Source: Bacteroidota bacterium
Lineage (GTDB): Bacteria; Bacteroidota; Bacteroidia; Flavobacteriales; Weeksellaceae
Direction of reading: 5' to 3'
Assembly (NCBI GenBank): GCA_023422635.1
Contig: JAFAGO010000049.1
Span: forward strand, 1 to 64,000
Length of the DNA: 64,000 bases
Shown: piece by piece, positions 17,713 through 26,679 of the stretch
Position numbering within the stretch: position 1 is the stretch's first letter
Layout: the number at the start of each line of letters is the position of its first letter
Translations under genes and position numbers: made by a program
The notes under the pieces: model-generated
Told to the model about the DNA's origin: nothing
Database searches by the model: none
What the model saw: the letters and a program-made list of their open reading frames with translations, nothing else

Positions 17713-18279
17713 ATGAAGACGAAAACTCTTTTAGCTATAGTTGTCCTTACCTTAATCGTTGTAAGTTGCAGCGATTCGTCCAAAGAAAAAGATTTGCAAC
17801 TTCGTGAAGAACAATTGAGTAAAAAGGAAGCTCTTTTTGCCCAAAAACAATCCGATTATGAAGCTTTGCAAAAAATGCGCGATAGTTTAAATTCTAAAAA
17901 TGATTCTTTGATGGTTAAAGCTTGGCCAGATTCTATCGTTGGTAATTGGAATGCAAAAACCATTTGTACCGAATCCAATTGCAGTAGTTATGTGATTGGT
18001 GATCAACGTACAGATACTTGGCAATTTGTGAATACGCCAGATGGACCAAAAGTTACTGTCCTGAATAATAGCGATGTGGTTCGGATGTATAATGGTACCT
18101 ATAAAGAAAACGAAATTGATTTAAGTTTCAAAACCGATTCTACCTCGCAAAAGCAAGTAGAAATGAATGTCGTTTTGAATGATTTTTCAAATGGTAAAAT
18201 GAAAGGAACTCGAACGGTAACGGTTGATGCTTCTTGTAAAGCCAATTTTTCTGTAGAATTGGTACCATCTAAAAAATAA
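17713..18279 (+). CDS. Lipoprotein of unknown function with coiled coil
   Basis: A 188-residue protein with a lipoprotein signal (LTLIVVSCSDSS, Cys20 as the lipidated residue). Residues about 25-65 form a charged heptad-like coiled coil (LREEQLSKKEALFAQKQSDY). The C-terminal part (about 72-188) contains SIVGNWNAKTICTESNCSSY and strand-rich sequence ending in VTVDASCKANFSVELV, with three further Cys, suggesting a small beta-sandwich or lipocalin-like domain. I do not recognise the family. It ends 6 bases before the antiporter gene, so the two are probably one transcript and may have a linked envelope role. Confidence 0.8.
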   Translation: MKTKTLLAIVVLTLIVVSCSDSSKEKDLQLREEQLSKKEALFAQKQSDYEALQKMRDSLNSKNDSLMVKAWPDSIVGNWNAKTICTESNCSSYVIGDQRTDTWQFVNTPDGPKVTVLNNSDVVRMYNGTYKENEIDLSFKTDSTSQKQVEMNVVLNDFSNGKMKGTRTVTVDASCKANFSVELVPSKK

Positions 18280-18285
18280 CACCTT

Positions 18286-20409
18286 ATGAATTTATTGAAT
18301 ATCCATTCAATCAGTTTGCCGATTGAAGATCCGGTGCTGAAATTTCTTGTTGTGTTAATCATTATTTTAGCTGCACCTTTATTGCTGAATCGTATTAAGG
18401 TTCCGCATTTATTGGGATTAATTATCGCTGGCGCAATCGTGGGACCTAATGGTTTCAACTTGTTATCTCGGGACAGCAGTATCGTAGTTACAGGAACCAC
18501 AGGATTGTTATACATCATGTTTCTCGCTGGCTTGGAAATCGATATGGGGGATTTCAAAAAGAACAAGTGGAAAAGTCTGGGCTTTGGAATGTATACCTTT
18601 ATTTTCCCTTTTGTAATTGGTTTTTTAGGCGCTTTCTATTTGCTCCATTTTTCTATTCTAACCTCGGTTTTATTTGCAAGTTTATTTTCTTCGCACACGT
18701 TAATCGCTTATCCTTTGGTAAGTAAATTGGGCGTTGCTAAAAATCTTGGGGTAAATATTACTGTTGGTGGAACCATGATTACTGATGTGCTTGCGCTATT
18801 GGTTTTGGCAATTGTTGTAGGAATGTCGCAAGGGGAAGTGGGCGCATCTTTTTGGATAAAATTATCTGTTTCGATGATTGTTTTTGGTGCAATCGTATTG
18901 ATTGTTTTCCCGATTATCGCAAGGTGGTTTTTTAAGAAGGTGGATGATAAAATTTCTCAGTATATCTTCGTTTTGGTAATGATTTATTTGGCAGCGCTTT
19001 TGGCGGAACTTGCTGGTGTTGAAGCAATTATAGGGGCGTTTTTTGCTGGGTTAGCTTTAAATCGATTAATTCCTCATACCTCGTCGTTAATGAACCGAGT
19101 GGAATTTGTGGGCAACGCCATCTTCATTCCATTTTTTCTGATTAGTGTGGGGATGCTGATTGATTTTAGCGTATTCTTTAAAAGTTGGGAAACAATTTTA
19201 GTAGCTGCAGTGATGCTTGTTGCTTCTATTGGTGGAAAATATTTGGCGGCAGTTGCTACGCAAAAAACTTTTAAACTTTCCAAAGATGAGGGACAACTTA
19301 TTTTTGGATTGAGTTCTGCATCTGCAGCAGCAACGTTAGCATCAGTAATGGTGGGATATAACATTATTTTATCTGAAACAGAAACAGGAGAACCCATTCG
19401 TTTACTTAACGAACATGTGTTGAATGGCAGTATTTTACTGATTTTAATTTCGTGTACCATTTCATCTTTTGTTTCACTTTCAAGTGCCAACAAAATTGCT
19501 GAAAAAGAAAATGAAGACACACTTTCCGGCAATAATCCTGATGAAGAGAATATTCTTCTTCCGATTATGTACGAAGGAACCGTCGATAAAGTAGTAAATT
19601 TAGGTCTTTTAGTGAAGGCAAGTACCAACAAAGATCATCTGTATGCGTTGAATATCATCAATGAAGAAAAAAATGAATCTTCGGAAAAGATGGCTGAAAA
19701 GCTTCTTGGTCAAGCCGTACAATTGGGCGCAGCAGCTGATGTGAAGATTGATCCATTAAAACGTTATGATACCGATGTAATTAAAGGCGTACAAAACGTA
19801 ATTAAAGAGAAAGATATTACCGATATTATTATTGGTCTAGAAGATGAAAAAGGATTTTCTCCATCCTTTGTCTACAACCTTTACAATGGCTATTTACAGA
19901 ACAATAAAATCAATGTTTTGGTGTACCACGCTGCGCAGCCTGTTTCAACCATTAAAACGTATTCGGTTCTTATTCCGCCTCATGCGCATACCGAACCTGG
20001 ATTTTTCTACGCGCTGCTTCGAATTTGGAATATTGCTAAAAATTCGGGTGCAACAATGACTTTTTATGCGCCTGAAAAAATAATCGCAATTCTACAGAAA
20101 GTCACCAAAAAATCAAATATTGAATCCGAATTTATCATCATGAATAACTGGCGAGATTCTGAAAAAATTATGTCTAAAGTTAGCGAAAATGAAGGGTTAA
20201 TTTTAATGATGGCAAAACAAGGTATGGCCTCGTACATTCCTCAAATGCGCGTTATTCCAAATTACCTAAATCGTGCTTTAAACGACAAAAATTACATCCT
20301 GATTTTTCCCCATTCTGAAAAAGATGAAAACCAAACAGAAAGACGATCAGTATCCAATAACAACGATTTTTACGAAATCAGTAAAATGATTTCTAAAATT
20401 TTTAAATAA
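18286..20409 (+). CDS. CPA2-type cation/proton antiporter with C-terminal USP-like region
   Basis: A 707-residue inner-membrane protein. Residues about 20-405 form some twelve helices of the monovalent cation:proton antiporter-2 family: LLNRIKVPHLLGLIIAGAIV, MFLAGLEIDM, GVEAIIGAFFAGLALNRLIP and LSSASAAATLASVMVG are characteristic. Residues about 425-705 form a soluble cytoplasmic region that looks like two universal-stress-type domains (ILLPIMYEGTVDKVVNLGLL and, later, DIIIGLEDEKGF). No TrkA-N/RCK domain with a nucleotide-binding glycine motif is seen, unlike KefB/KefC. It follows the lipoprotein gene by 6 bases. The ion (Na+ or K+) cannot be read from the sequence. Confidence 0.87.
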   Translation: MNLLNIHSISLPIEDPVLKFLVVLIIILAAPLLLNRIKVPHLLGLIIAGAIVGPNGFNLLSRDSSIVVTGTTGLLYIMFLAGLEIDMGDFKKNKWKSLGFGMYTFIFPFVIGFLGAFYLLHFSILTSVLFASLFSSHTLIAYPLVSKLGVAKNLGVNITVGGTMITDVLALLVLAIVVGMSQGEVGASFWIKLSVSMIVFGAIVLIVFPIIARWFFKKVDDKISQYIFVLVMIYLAALLAELAGVEAIIGAFFAGLALNRLIPHTSSLMNRVEFVGNAIFIPFFLISVGMLIDFSVFFKSWETILVAAVMLVASIGGKYLAAVATQKTFKLSKDEGQLIFGLSSASAAATLASVMVGYNIILSETETGEPIRLLNEHVLNGSILLILISCTISSFVSLSSANKIAEKENEDTLSGNNPDEENILLPIMYEGTVDKVVNLGLLVKASTNKDHLYALNIINEEKNESSEKMAEKLLGQAVQLGAAADVKIDPLKRYDTDVIKGVQNVIKEKDITDIIIGLEDEKGFSPSFVYNLYNGYLQNNKINVLVYHAAQPVSTIKTYSVLIPPHAHTEPGFFYALLRIWNIAKNSGATMTFYAPEKIIAILQKVTKKSNIESEFIIMNNWRDSEKIMSKVSENEGLILMMAKQGMASYIPQMRVIPNYLNRALNDKNYILIFPHSEKDENQTERRSVSNNNDFYEISKMISKIFK

Positions 20410-20448
20410 GATATAAATCAGTTTAAATACGCTTTATCGTGCAAGCGA

Positions 20449-20483
20449 TTGTTATGCTGTATCCAATAATTTATGTAAATTTG
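20449..20483 (+). promoter_or_regulatory. Predicted promoter of lpdA
   Basis: TAAATTTG at 20476-20483 lies 19 bases before the lpdA ATG; the best upstream TTG is at 20449-20451, 24 bases away, which is a long spacer. Confidence 0.45.
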
Positions 20484-20502
20484 TACTAAATTTTTTACTC
20501 GA

Positions 20503-21894
20503 ATGAACTACGATATTATTGTATTGGGAAGTGGTCCTGGAGGTTACGTTGCTGCCATTCGTGCAGCGCAATTAGGCTTCAAAACTGCTATTGTTGAAAA
20601 AGAAAATCTTGGAGGAATCTGCCTTAACTGGGGATGTATTCCAACCAAAGCATTATTAAAATCTGCTCACGTTTTTAATTATTTAAAACATGCGGAAGAT
20701 TACGGTTTAAATGCCGTAGATAATCCTGGATTTGATTTCACCAAAGTTATTCAGCGCAGTAGAGGTGTGGCTGGAAAAATGAGCAAAGGAATCGAATTCT
20801 TGATGAAAAAGAATAAAGTGGATGTCATCATGGGAGCAGGAAAAGTAAAACCTGGTAAAAAAATTGATGTTACTGCTGCAGACGGAAAAAAAACAGAATA
20901 TTCTGCTAACCATATTATTCTCGCAACGGGAGCACGCTCCAGAGAATTACCGAATTTGCCTCAAGACGGTGAAAAAGTAATCGGTTACAGACAAGCACTT
21001 TCTTTACCAAAATTACCAAAATCAATGATTGTTGTAGGTTCAGGTGCTATTGGTGTTGAATTTGCTGATTTCTACCATTCCATGGGAACTAAAGTTACCA
21101 TTGTGGAATTTATGCCAACAATTCTTCCTGTTGAAGATGAAGAGGTTTCTAAACATGTTGAAAAATCTTTGAAAAAAGCAGGAATTTCTATCATGACGAA
21201 CGCTTCTGTAGAATCAGTAGATACTTCAGGAAATGGTGTTAAAGCGAAAGTTAAAACTGCAAAAGGTGAAGAAATCCTTGAAGCCGACGTATTGCTTTCT
21301 GCCGTAGGAATTGCTGCAAATGTTGAAGGTCAAGGTTTCGAAGAAGTGGGTATTAAAACTGAAAAAGGAAGAGTTTTGGTGAACGAATGGTACGAAACTT
21401 CTGTTCCAGGATATTATGCTATTGGGGATATTATTCCAACGCAAGCTTTAGCGCACGTGGCTTCCGCAGAAGGAATTACTTGCGTAGAAAAAATTAAAGG
21501 TTTGCATGTACAGCCAATCAATTACGGAAATATTCCAGGATGTACGTATTGCCATCCAGAAATTGCATCTGTTGGTTTAACAGAAAAACAAGCGAAAGAA
21601 AAAGGTTACGAACTGAAAGTTGGTAAGTTTCCGTTTTCCGCATCTGGAAAAGCAACTGCAAACGGAGATACCGATGGATTTATCAAAGTAATTTTCGATG
21701 CAAAATACGGAGAATGGCTGGGTTGCCACATGGTAGGCGATGGCGTTACCGATATGATTGCTGAGGCTGTGGTGGCTAGAAATTTAGAAACTACTGGTCA
21801 CGAAATTATTAAATCCATCCACCCGCATCCAACGTTGTCGGAAGCGATTATGGAAGCTGCTGCTGCTGCTTACGGAGAAGTAATTCACATTTAA
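20503..21894 (+). CDS. lpdA: Dihydrolipoyl dehydrogenase (E3)
   Basis: A flavoenzyme that reoxidises dihydrolipoyl groups on the E2 parts of 2-oxo acid dehydrogenases and of the glycine cleavage system, with NAD+ as acceptor. The 463-residue protein has the FAD-binding VLGSGPGGYVAAIRAAQLG, the redox disulfide Cys40/Cys45 in GGICLNWGCIPTKALL, the NAD-binding VVGSGAIGVEFADFYHSMG, the second FAD motif YAIGDI and the active-site HPHPTLSEAIMEA near the C-terminus. Length and motifs are complete. It stands as its own transcription unit with a promoter and a terminator. It probably serves the E1 fusion encoded upstream as well as other complexes. Confidence 0.96.
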   Translation: MNYDIIVLGSGPGGYVAAIRAAQLGFKTAIVEKENLGGICLNWGCIPTKALLKSAHVFNYLKHAEDYGLNAVDNPGFDFTKVIQRSRGVAGKMSKGIEFLMKKNKVDVIMGAGKVKPGKKIDVTAADGKKTEYSANHIILATGARSRELPNLPQDGEKVIGYRQALSLPKLPKSMIVVGSGAIGVEFADFYHSMGTKVTIVEFMPTILPVEDEEVSKHVEKSLKKAGISIMTNASVESVDTSGNGVKAKVKTAKGEEILEADVLLSAVGIAANVEGQGFEEVGIKTEKGRVLVNEWYETSVPGYYAIGDIIPTQALAHVASAEGITCVEKIKGLHVQPINYGNIPGCTYCHPEIASVGLTEKQAKEKGYELKVGKFPFSASGKATANGDTDGFIKVIFDAKYGEWLGCHMVGDGVTDMIAEAVVARNLETTGHEIIKSIHPHPTLSEAIMEAAAAAYGEVIHI

Positions 21895-21919
21895 ATTCAA
21901 TAATTTACTAGAAAATAGG

Positions 21920-21952
21920 ATCGGGCAAAACTTCAGTTTTGTCCGATTTTTA
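21920..21952 (+). terminator. Terminator of lpdA
   Basis: Hairpin with arms ATCGGGCAAAAC and GTTTTGTCCGAT (one G-T pair), loop TTCA, followed by T4. Confidence 0.85.
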
Positions 21953-22086
21953 TTGCTGTTACGTTGTATTTCAAAAGCAACTTTGTATTTCCCAAAAACG
22001 AAATAGAATCTTGTACTATGGAACGAATAATAAATGCTACTTTCGTGGTATCGCGTCAAATTGCTTTTCTTTATTTTTGAAAAAGA

Positions 22087-22872
22087 ATGGATAAAAAAAA
22101 TAATATCGGCCTTGTGCTTTCCGGTGGTGGAACAAAAGGAGTTGCACATGCGGGAGTTCTTAAATTTTTAGTCGAAAAAAATATACAACCCAATATTTTA
22201 GCATGTTGCAGTGCAGGATCAATAGTTGGTTCAATGTATGCAATCGGTAAATCTCCACAAGAAATTTTAGACTTTTTCAAATCGGTTTATTTTTTCAATT
22301 GGAAACATTTTACTTTTAATCAGCCAGGATTGGTTTCATCGAAAATTTTTAGAGCGTATCTAGATCCAGTTTTTGGAGATATGAAAATTGGGGATTTGGA
22401 TAAAGAAGTAAAAATTGTAGCTACGGAATTGGTTTCTGGGAAGCAAGTAATTTTCGATGATGATTTTTTGGTTGACGATGCCATTATTGCCTCGTGTTCC
22501 GTACCAGGAGTTACAACTCCGTACATCGTCGGCAATGCAATGTATAGCGATGGTGGTGTGCTTAATAATTTCCCTGCGGATGTTATTAAAAACGATTGTG
22601 ATAAAATGATTGGTGTTTTTGTTTCGCCTCCACAAGATGTTGAGCTCAAAGATTTGCGCAGTATAAAATCTGTGGTTTCTCGCTCTTATGATTTGTTGTC
22701 GTACAGAACGGAACTTTTTAAATTCTCTTATTGCGATTGGTTTGTTACCTCAAAAAAATTATCAAAATTTGGAATGTTTGAACGGAAATCCGAAATTCTA
22801 GATGAAATGTTCAATATTGGATACGAGTCTGCAAAAGACAGCTTTGATGAAGATTTTTTGAACGATAAATAA
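22087..22872 (+). CDS. Patatin-like phospholipase family protein
   Basis: A 261-residue protein of the RssA/patatin family of Ser-Asp lipid acyl hydrolases. The oxyanion glycine motif LVLSGGGTKGVAHAGVL is at the N-terminus, the nucleophile Ser lies in ACCSAGSIVGSMYA and the catalytic Asp in YSDGGVLNNFPADV. The elbow reads CxSxG instead of the usual GxSxG; the Ser, following Gly and DGG motif remain, so activity is plausible. No signal peptide is present, so it is probably cytoplasmic or membrane-associated. The gene is monocistronic. Its substrate is not known. Confidence 0.88.
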   Translation: MDKKNNIGLVLSGGGTKGVAHAGVLKFLVEKNIQPNILACCSAGSIVGSMYAIGKSPQEILDFFKSVYFFNWKHFTFNQPGLVSSKIFRAYLDPVFGDMKIGDLDKEVKIVATELVSGKQVIFDDDFLVDDAIIASCSVPGVTTPYIVGNAMYSDGGVLNNFPADVIKNDCDKMIGVFVSPPQDVELKDLRSIKSVVSRSYDLLSYRTELFKFSYCDWFVTSKKLSKFGMFERKSEILDEMFNIGYESAKDSFDEDFLNDK

Positions 22873-22995
22873 AGCAATAGCAAAGGAATTCTTCGCCATT
22901 TTTATAAAATCTGAAGAGGAAAGAATGTTATATAAATACAGAATTTAAAACTTTAATTGTATTTCTTTTTGATATCGCTAATTTCACAAAAAATA

Positions 22996-23029
22996 AGCGG
23001 AAAATCAAAAATAAATTGAAAATTCCGCT
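22996..23029 (-). terminator. Possible terminator of the M28 peptidase gene
   Basis: Arms AGCGGAA and TTCCGCT with a long AT-rich loop, followed on the minus strand by a T-rich tail. The loop is longer than usual, so confidence is limited. Confidence 0.4.
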
Positions 23030-23057
23030 CATTTCTTTAAATGTAAATTTGAAGGTT

Positions 23058-24413
23058 TTACCAATAACGATCAATCATATAAATCAGTTGGGCCATTGTT
23101 GAGGCTCCCCAAAGCAATTCTCTTTTGTTGATGTTTTCAAATAGGTCGGTTTCGGCATGATGGATGTCGAAATAGCGTTGTGTGTCGGGAACTAAACCTG
23201 CAACGGGAACATTAATTTTGGCTAAATATCCGATGTCGGATCCACTTCTTCTTCCAGAAAAATCATAAATTCCGTATGGTAAAAACAGGTTTTTCCAAGA
23301 TTCAATCTGAGCGATTTTTTCAGGCTCCATTTCTAAAGAAATACCTCTTGGTGAAAATCCTCCCGAATCGCTTTCAATTCCGAAAATATGCTTTTCTCCA
23401 CTTTTCTGCACATATTCTAAATAGGTTTTTCCTCCCATTGTTCCGTTTTCTTCGTTGGCATAACAAATTACGCGGATGGTGTTTTTATTTTTGATTCCCA
23501 TTTTCTTGAATGCTCTTAGCACTTCAATAGATTGTACAATTCCGCTTCCATCATCATGAGCACCTTCACCAATATCCCAAGAATCTAAGTGCCCAGAAAC
23601 TGCGATTAGTCGATCGGATTCCGTGCCTGGTAGATCACCGATAACGGAGTAACTTGTCTTTTCACCCTTCATTCCACAGTTGGAATTTATCTTTGCAATA
23701 ACAGTTTTATTTTTTGTGACTTTTTGAAGTTCTTCTGAAGATTTTGGTCCAATCGCAATGGCTGGAATCTTCTTTATTCCATCGCTGTAACTTAACGCTC
23801 CCGTGTGCGGAACGTTATCGAATGCGGTGCTAATTGAACGGACAATAACCGCTTTTCCTCCTTTTTTTGAAATAATTGAAGGCGACATCCAACGTGCTTT
23901 TCCAGCAATTCTATAGCCATCCATCGTATTGTAAACTTCTTGTGGAAAAGGAACATTCATAAAGATAATTTTATCTTTAACTGCAGAATCGGGAAGTGAA
24001 TTGAGTTCTTCCATGGAATTTACCGTCAAAATTTCGCCTTCAAGATCTTTCCCATTTGTACCCTCAGAGTTGCCTAAAGAAAGCATTTTAATGGATTTCC
24101 AATTTCCATTTCCGCCTTTAACGTGCAGGGATTCTTTCCCACGAACCCAAACAGGCACTTGTACTTCTTGCTTCCAAACTTTTGTAGCTCCTGCTTCTTT
24201 CAATTTCTGAACTGCCCAATCGACGGATTTTTCGTACGCTTCGGAACCACTTAAACGAGGTCCGATGTTTTTGGTAAGCTCACGCAAATTCTCGTACGCT
24301 GTGCTGTTGTTGAGGACTTCGTAGGCAATTTTACTAAATTGTACGGAATCTTCTTTGGTTTGTGAAAATAAAAATCCGCCCAAAAAGAGCGGAAATATCA
24401 GTAGTTTTTTCAT
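23058..24413 (-). CDS. Secreted M28 family zinc aminopeptidase
   Basis: A 451-residue exopeptidase, probably periplasmic, that trims N-terminal residues from peptides. A signal peptide (MKKLLIFPLFLGGFLFSQ) is followed by an N-terminal domain with a PA-like insertion (about residues 110-250) and the M28 metallopeptidase core. Metal ligands are visible: His and Asp in VSGHLDSWDIGEGAHDDGSG, the catalytic Glu-Glu in YANEENGTMGG, Asp in FGIESDSGG, and His in YFDIHHAETD. No sorting domain is seen. It lies 32 bases after the DUF1015 gene on the same strand and may be the last gene of that transcript. It complements the S9 peptidase at 4.3 kb in a protein-feeding lifestyle. Confidence 0.92.
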   Translation of the reverse strand: MKKLLIFPLFLGGFLFSQTKEDSVQFSKIAYEVLNNSTAYENLRELTKNIGPRLSGSEAYEKSVDWAVQKLKEAGATKVWKQEVQVPVWVRGKESLHVKGGNGNWKSIKMLSLGNSEGTNGKDLEGEILTVNSMEELNSLPDSAVKDKIIFMNVPFPQEVYNTMDGYRIAGKARWMSPSIISKKGGKAVIVRSISTAFDNVPHTGALSYSDGIKKIPAIAIGPKSSEELQKVTKNKTVIAKINSNCGMKGEKTSYSVIGDLPGTESDRLIAVSGHLDSWDIGEGAHDDGSGIVQSIEVLRAFKKMGIKNKNTIRVICYANEENGTMGGKTYLEYVQKSGEKHIFGIESDSGGFSPRGISLEMEPEKIAQIESWKNLFLPYGIYDFSGRRSGSDIGYLAKINVPVAGLVPDTQRYFDIHHAETDLFENINKRELLWGASTMAQLIYMIDRYW

Positions 24414-24445
24414 TCGTCAACTTTTGGTGTTGCGAAAGTAAAAAT

Positions 24446-25687
24446 TTATTTCATATCATACATCACCAAGGCGGTCATTAATTTGGGTTCAATTAACGTG
24501 CATTTTGGTGGCATTTTAATGTTTTGATCACTTACGCGAACCAAATCGGAAAAGCTCACAGGATAAATTCCGAATCCTGCCATAAATTCTCCTGAATCTA
24601 CTTTTTCTTTTATTGCTTTTATTCCTTCGATGCTGGATTTTCCTTTTATGTATTCAATTTTATCACTGGTAGATTCTAATTCAATCCCCAAAATATCTCC
24701 GAAAATATACTTTTCAACAAGGTTATGATCGAGATCGTGAATGTGTTCTTGATCAATCCTTAAATCATGTTTTACGTGCAAACTGTAGAATTTTCCATCC
24801 AAATACATCGAAATGTGGAATTTTTGAGAAGGATAATAGGGCACATCGCCTTTATCATGAACAAGGAAAGATTTTTCAATTTTATTTAAAAATTCCTTCG
24901 GAGTTAGTCCGTTTAAATCTTTTAAAAGTCGATTGTAATCGTGAATTTTAATGGAATCTTTGGAAACGAGATAGCTGTAAACAAAGTTATAATGCTCGTT
25001 GCCGTTATGTTTTTTGTTACGGTCTTTTTTCCAAGAGGCGTGTAATGCTGTAGAACCAATTCTGTGATGTCCATCGGCAATGTAAAAAGAATCAATTTGC
25101 TCGAATGCTTCTTTTAACTGTTGCATTTTCAAACGATTATCAATTTTCCATACTTTTTGGCGGGTTCCATTTTCAGAAATATAATTGATGATGGGAACAT
25201 TTTTTTCTTCATGATTCATCAATAATTCAATTTTTGAATTGGAGTTGTAGGTAAGCAAAACAGGTTCTGCTTGCAAATCGACTTTATCAAGATAATATGC
25301 CAATTTTTCTTTTCGTTGTGGGAACGTGGCTTCGTGTTTTTTGATTTTTCCTTCTAGAAATTCATCTACAGTTACCAAGCCAAGCAATCCTCGATAAACC
25401 GTTTTATTGGGAAGAATTTGCTCATAAAGATAATAGGCAAACTGATCTTGAACCAGTTTTTTATCTTCCACCAGCTCATCAAAATTATGGCGAACCTTTC
25501 TCATATTACGATCCACATCTTTGGATTTGCTTACCAAATAGGGTTTAAGCATTTGAATATAAGTGTCGTTTTCCTGTGCTTTTTTATTGATTTCTTCCTG
25601 CGTGAAATTATCTAGAGATACCGTAGGGAAGGTTTCTAGAAATACATCGTTCGGTCTGATACCGCGAAAAGGTTTAAATATCGGCAT
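24446..25687 (-). CDS. DUF1015 family protein
   Basis: A 413-residue cytoplasmic protein of the DUF1015 family, function unknown. It begins with the family start PFRGIRPNDVFLETFPTVS and has the conserved IADGHHRIGSTALH and NFVYSYLVSKDSIKIHDYNR (two parts), with a His-His pair typical of the family. In Bacteroidota this gene is commonly next to serA and serC, as here: it starts 3 bases after the serA stop, so the three form one operon. A role tied to serine or phosphoserine metabolism is an inference from that context alone. No membrane segment or signal peptide. Confidence 0.88.
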   Translation of the reverse strand: MPIFKPFRGIRPNDVFLETFPTVSLDNFTQEEINKKAQENDTYIQMLKPYLVSKSKDVDRNMRKVRHNFDELVEDKKLVQDQFAYYLYEQILPNKTVYRGLLGLVTVDEFLEGKIKKHEATFPQRKEKLAYYLDKVDLQAEPVLLTYNSNSKIELLMNHEEKNVPIINYISENGTRQKVWKIDNRLKMQQLKEAFEQIDSFYIADGHHRIGSTALHASWKKDRNKKHNGNEHYNFVYSYLVSKDSIKIHDYNRLLKDLNGLTPKEFLNKIEKSFLVHDKGDVPYYPSQKFHISMYLDGKFYSLHVKHDLRIDQEHIHDLDHNLVEKYIFGDILGIELESTSDKIEYIKGKSSIEGIKAIKEKVDSGEFMAGFGIYPVSFSDLVRVSDQNIKMPPKCTLIEPKLMTALVMYDMK

Positions 25688-25690
25688 ATA

Positions 25691-26650
25691 TTACATTCTC
25701 TTTTTCAGTTCAATAATTTGTTCCGCAAGTTCGGCTCCTATTTTTTCTTGAGCATCCACGGTGCTTCCGCCTAAATGTGGACTTAAGGAAATTGCTGGAT
25801 TCATTAAGATGCTTAATCGTGGAACAGGTTCATTCTCAAAAACATCTAAAGCTGCACCGGCTACTTTTCCGGATTCTATAAATTCGATAAGTTCAAGTTC
25901 GTTAAGTACACCTCCTCTTGCTGTATTCACAATAAAAACGCCATCCTTCATCATTTCAAATTGTGGCGTATCAATTACATATTCTGTAGTTTTTGGAGTG
26001 TTGATGCTTATGAAATCGGTATCGTTCAAAAATACGTTCCAATCGTTAGTGGAAGTAATTTCGAATTCCAGTTTCTGACCGTCAAAAAATTCCAATTCAA
26101 GCGTTTCTTTTTTTGGTTTTCGGGTTAAAACTTTCACTTTCATTCCCAAAGAAATTCCGATTTTCAAAACTTCTTGTCCAATTGCTCCGAAACCGATAAC
26201 GCCAAGCGTTTTTCCTTTTAAATCAACTGCATTCGCGTATGATTTTTTTAACGAAGAAAATTGAGAGTCGCCTTCTAAAGGCATCATCCTGTTCGATTCG
26301 TGTAAAAACCTTGCCAGCGAAAAGAAATGGGCAAAAACCATTTCTGCAACGGAATGTGCAGATGCTTTTGGAGTGTTGATGATGTACAACCCTTTATCGA
26401 TGGCATATTCAACATCAATATTATCCATACCCACGCCAGCGCGCCCAACAATTTTTAGAGTCGGACATTGATCAATTAAATCCTTGCGAACCTGCGTAGC
26501 ACTTCTAACAAGAAGTACATCAACTTTTTGGTCATTGATGAAATTAGCCAAGTGTTCTGGAGACACTCTATTAGGAAGCAATTCGATTTCTGCTTCCTTC
26601 AATTTTTGTGCTCCTGCATTTGAAATGCCATCGTTTGCTAAAACTTTCAT
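25691..26650 (-). CDS. serA: D-3-phosphoglycerate dehydrogenase, short form
   Basis: Oxidises 3-phosphoglycerate to 3-phosphohydroxypyruvate with NAD+, the first step of serine synthesis. The 319-residue protein has the substrate-binding RSATQVRKDLI, NAD-binding LGVIGFGAIGQEVLKIGISLG (two parts), the catalytic Arg region FIVNTARGGVLNELELIEFI and the catalytic His in SPHLGGSTVDAQEKIG. It lacks the C-terminal ACT regulatory domain of the long forms, so feedback by serine through ACT is not expected. It lies 29 bases after serC and 3 bases before DUF1015, and the serC context supports serA over other D-2-hydroxyacid dehydrogenases. Confidence 0.92.
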   Translation of the reverse strand: MKVLANDGISNAGAQKLKEAEIELLPNRVSPEHLANFINDQKVDVLLVRSATQVRKDLIDQCPTLKIVGRAGVGMDNIDVEYAIDKGLYIINTPKASAHSVAEMVFAHFFSLARFLHESNRMMPLEGDSQFSSLKKSYANAVDLKGKTLGVIGFGAIGQEVLKIGISLGMKVKVLTRKPKKETLELEFFDGQKLEFEITSTNDWNVFLNDTDFISINTPKTTEYVIDTPQFEMMKDGVFIVNTARGGVLNELELIEFIESGKVAGAALDVFENEPVPRLSILMNPAISLSPHLGGSTVDAQEKIGAELAEQIIELKKRM

Positions 26651-26679
26651 AACGTTAAGGTACGAAATTTAAGTGAGAA

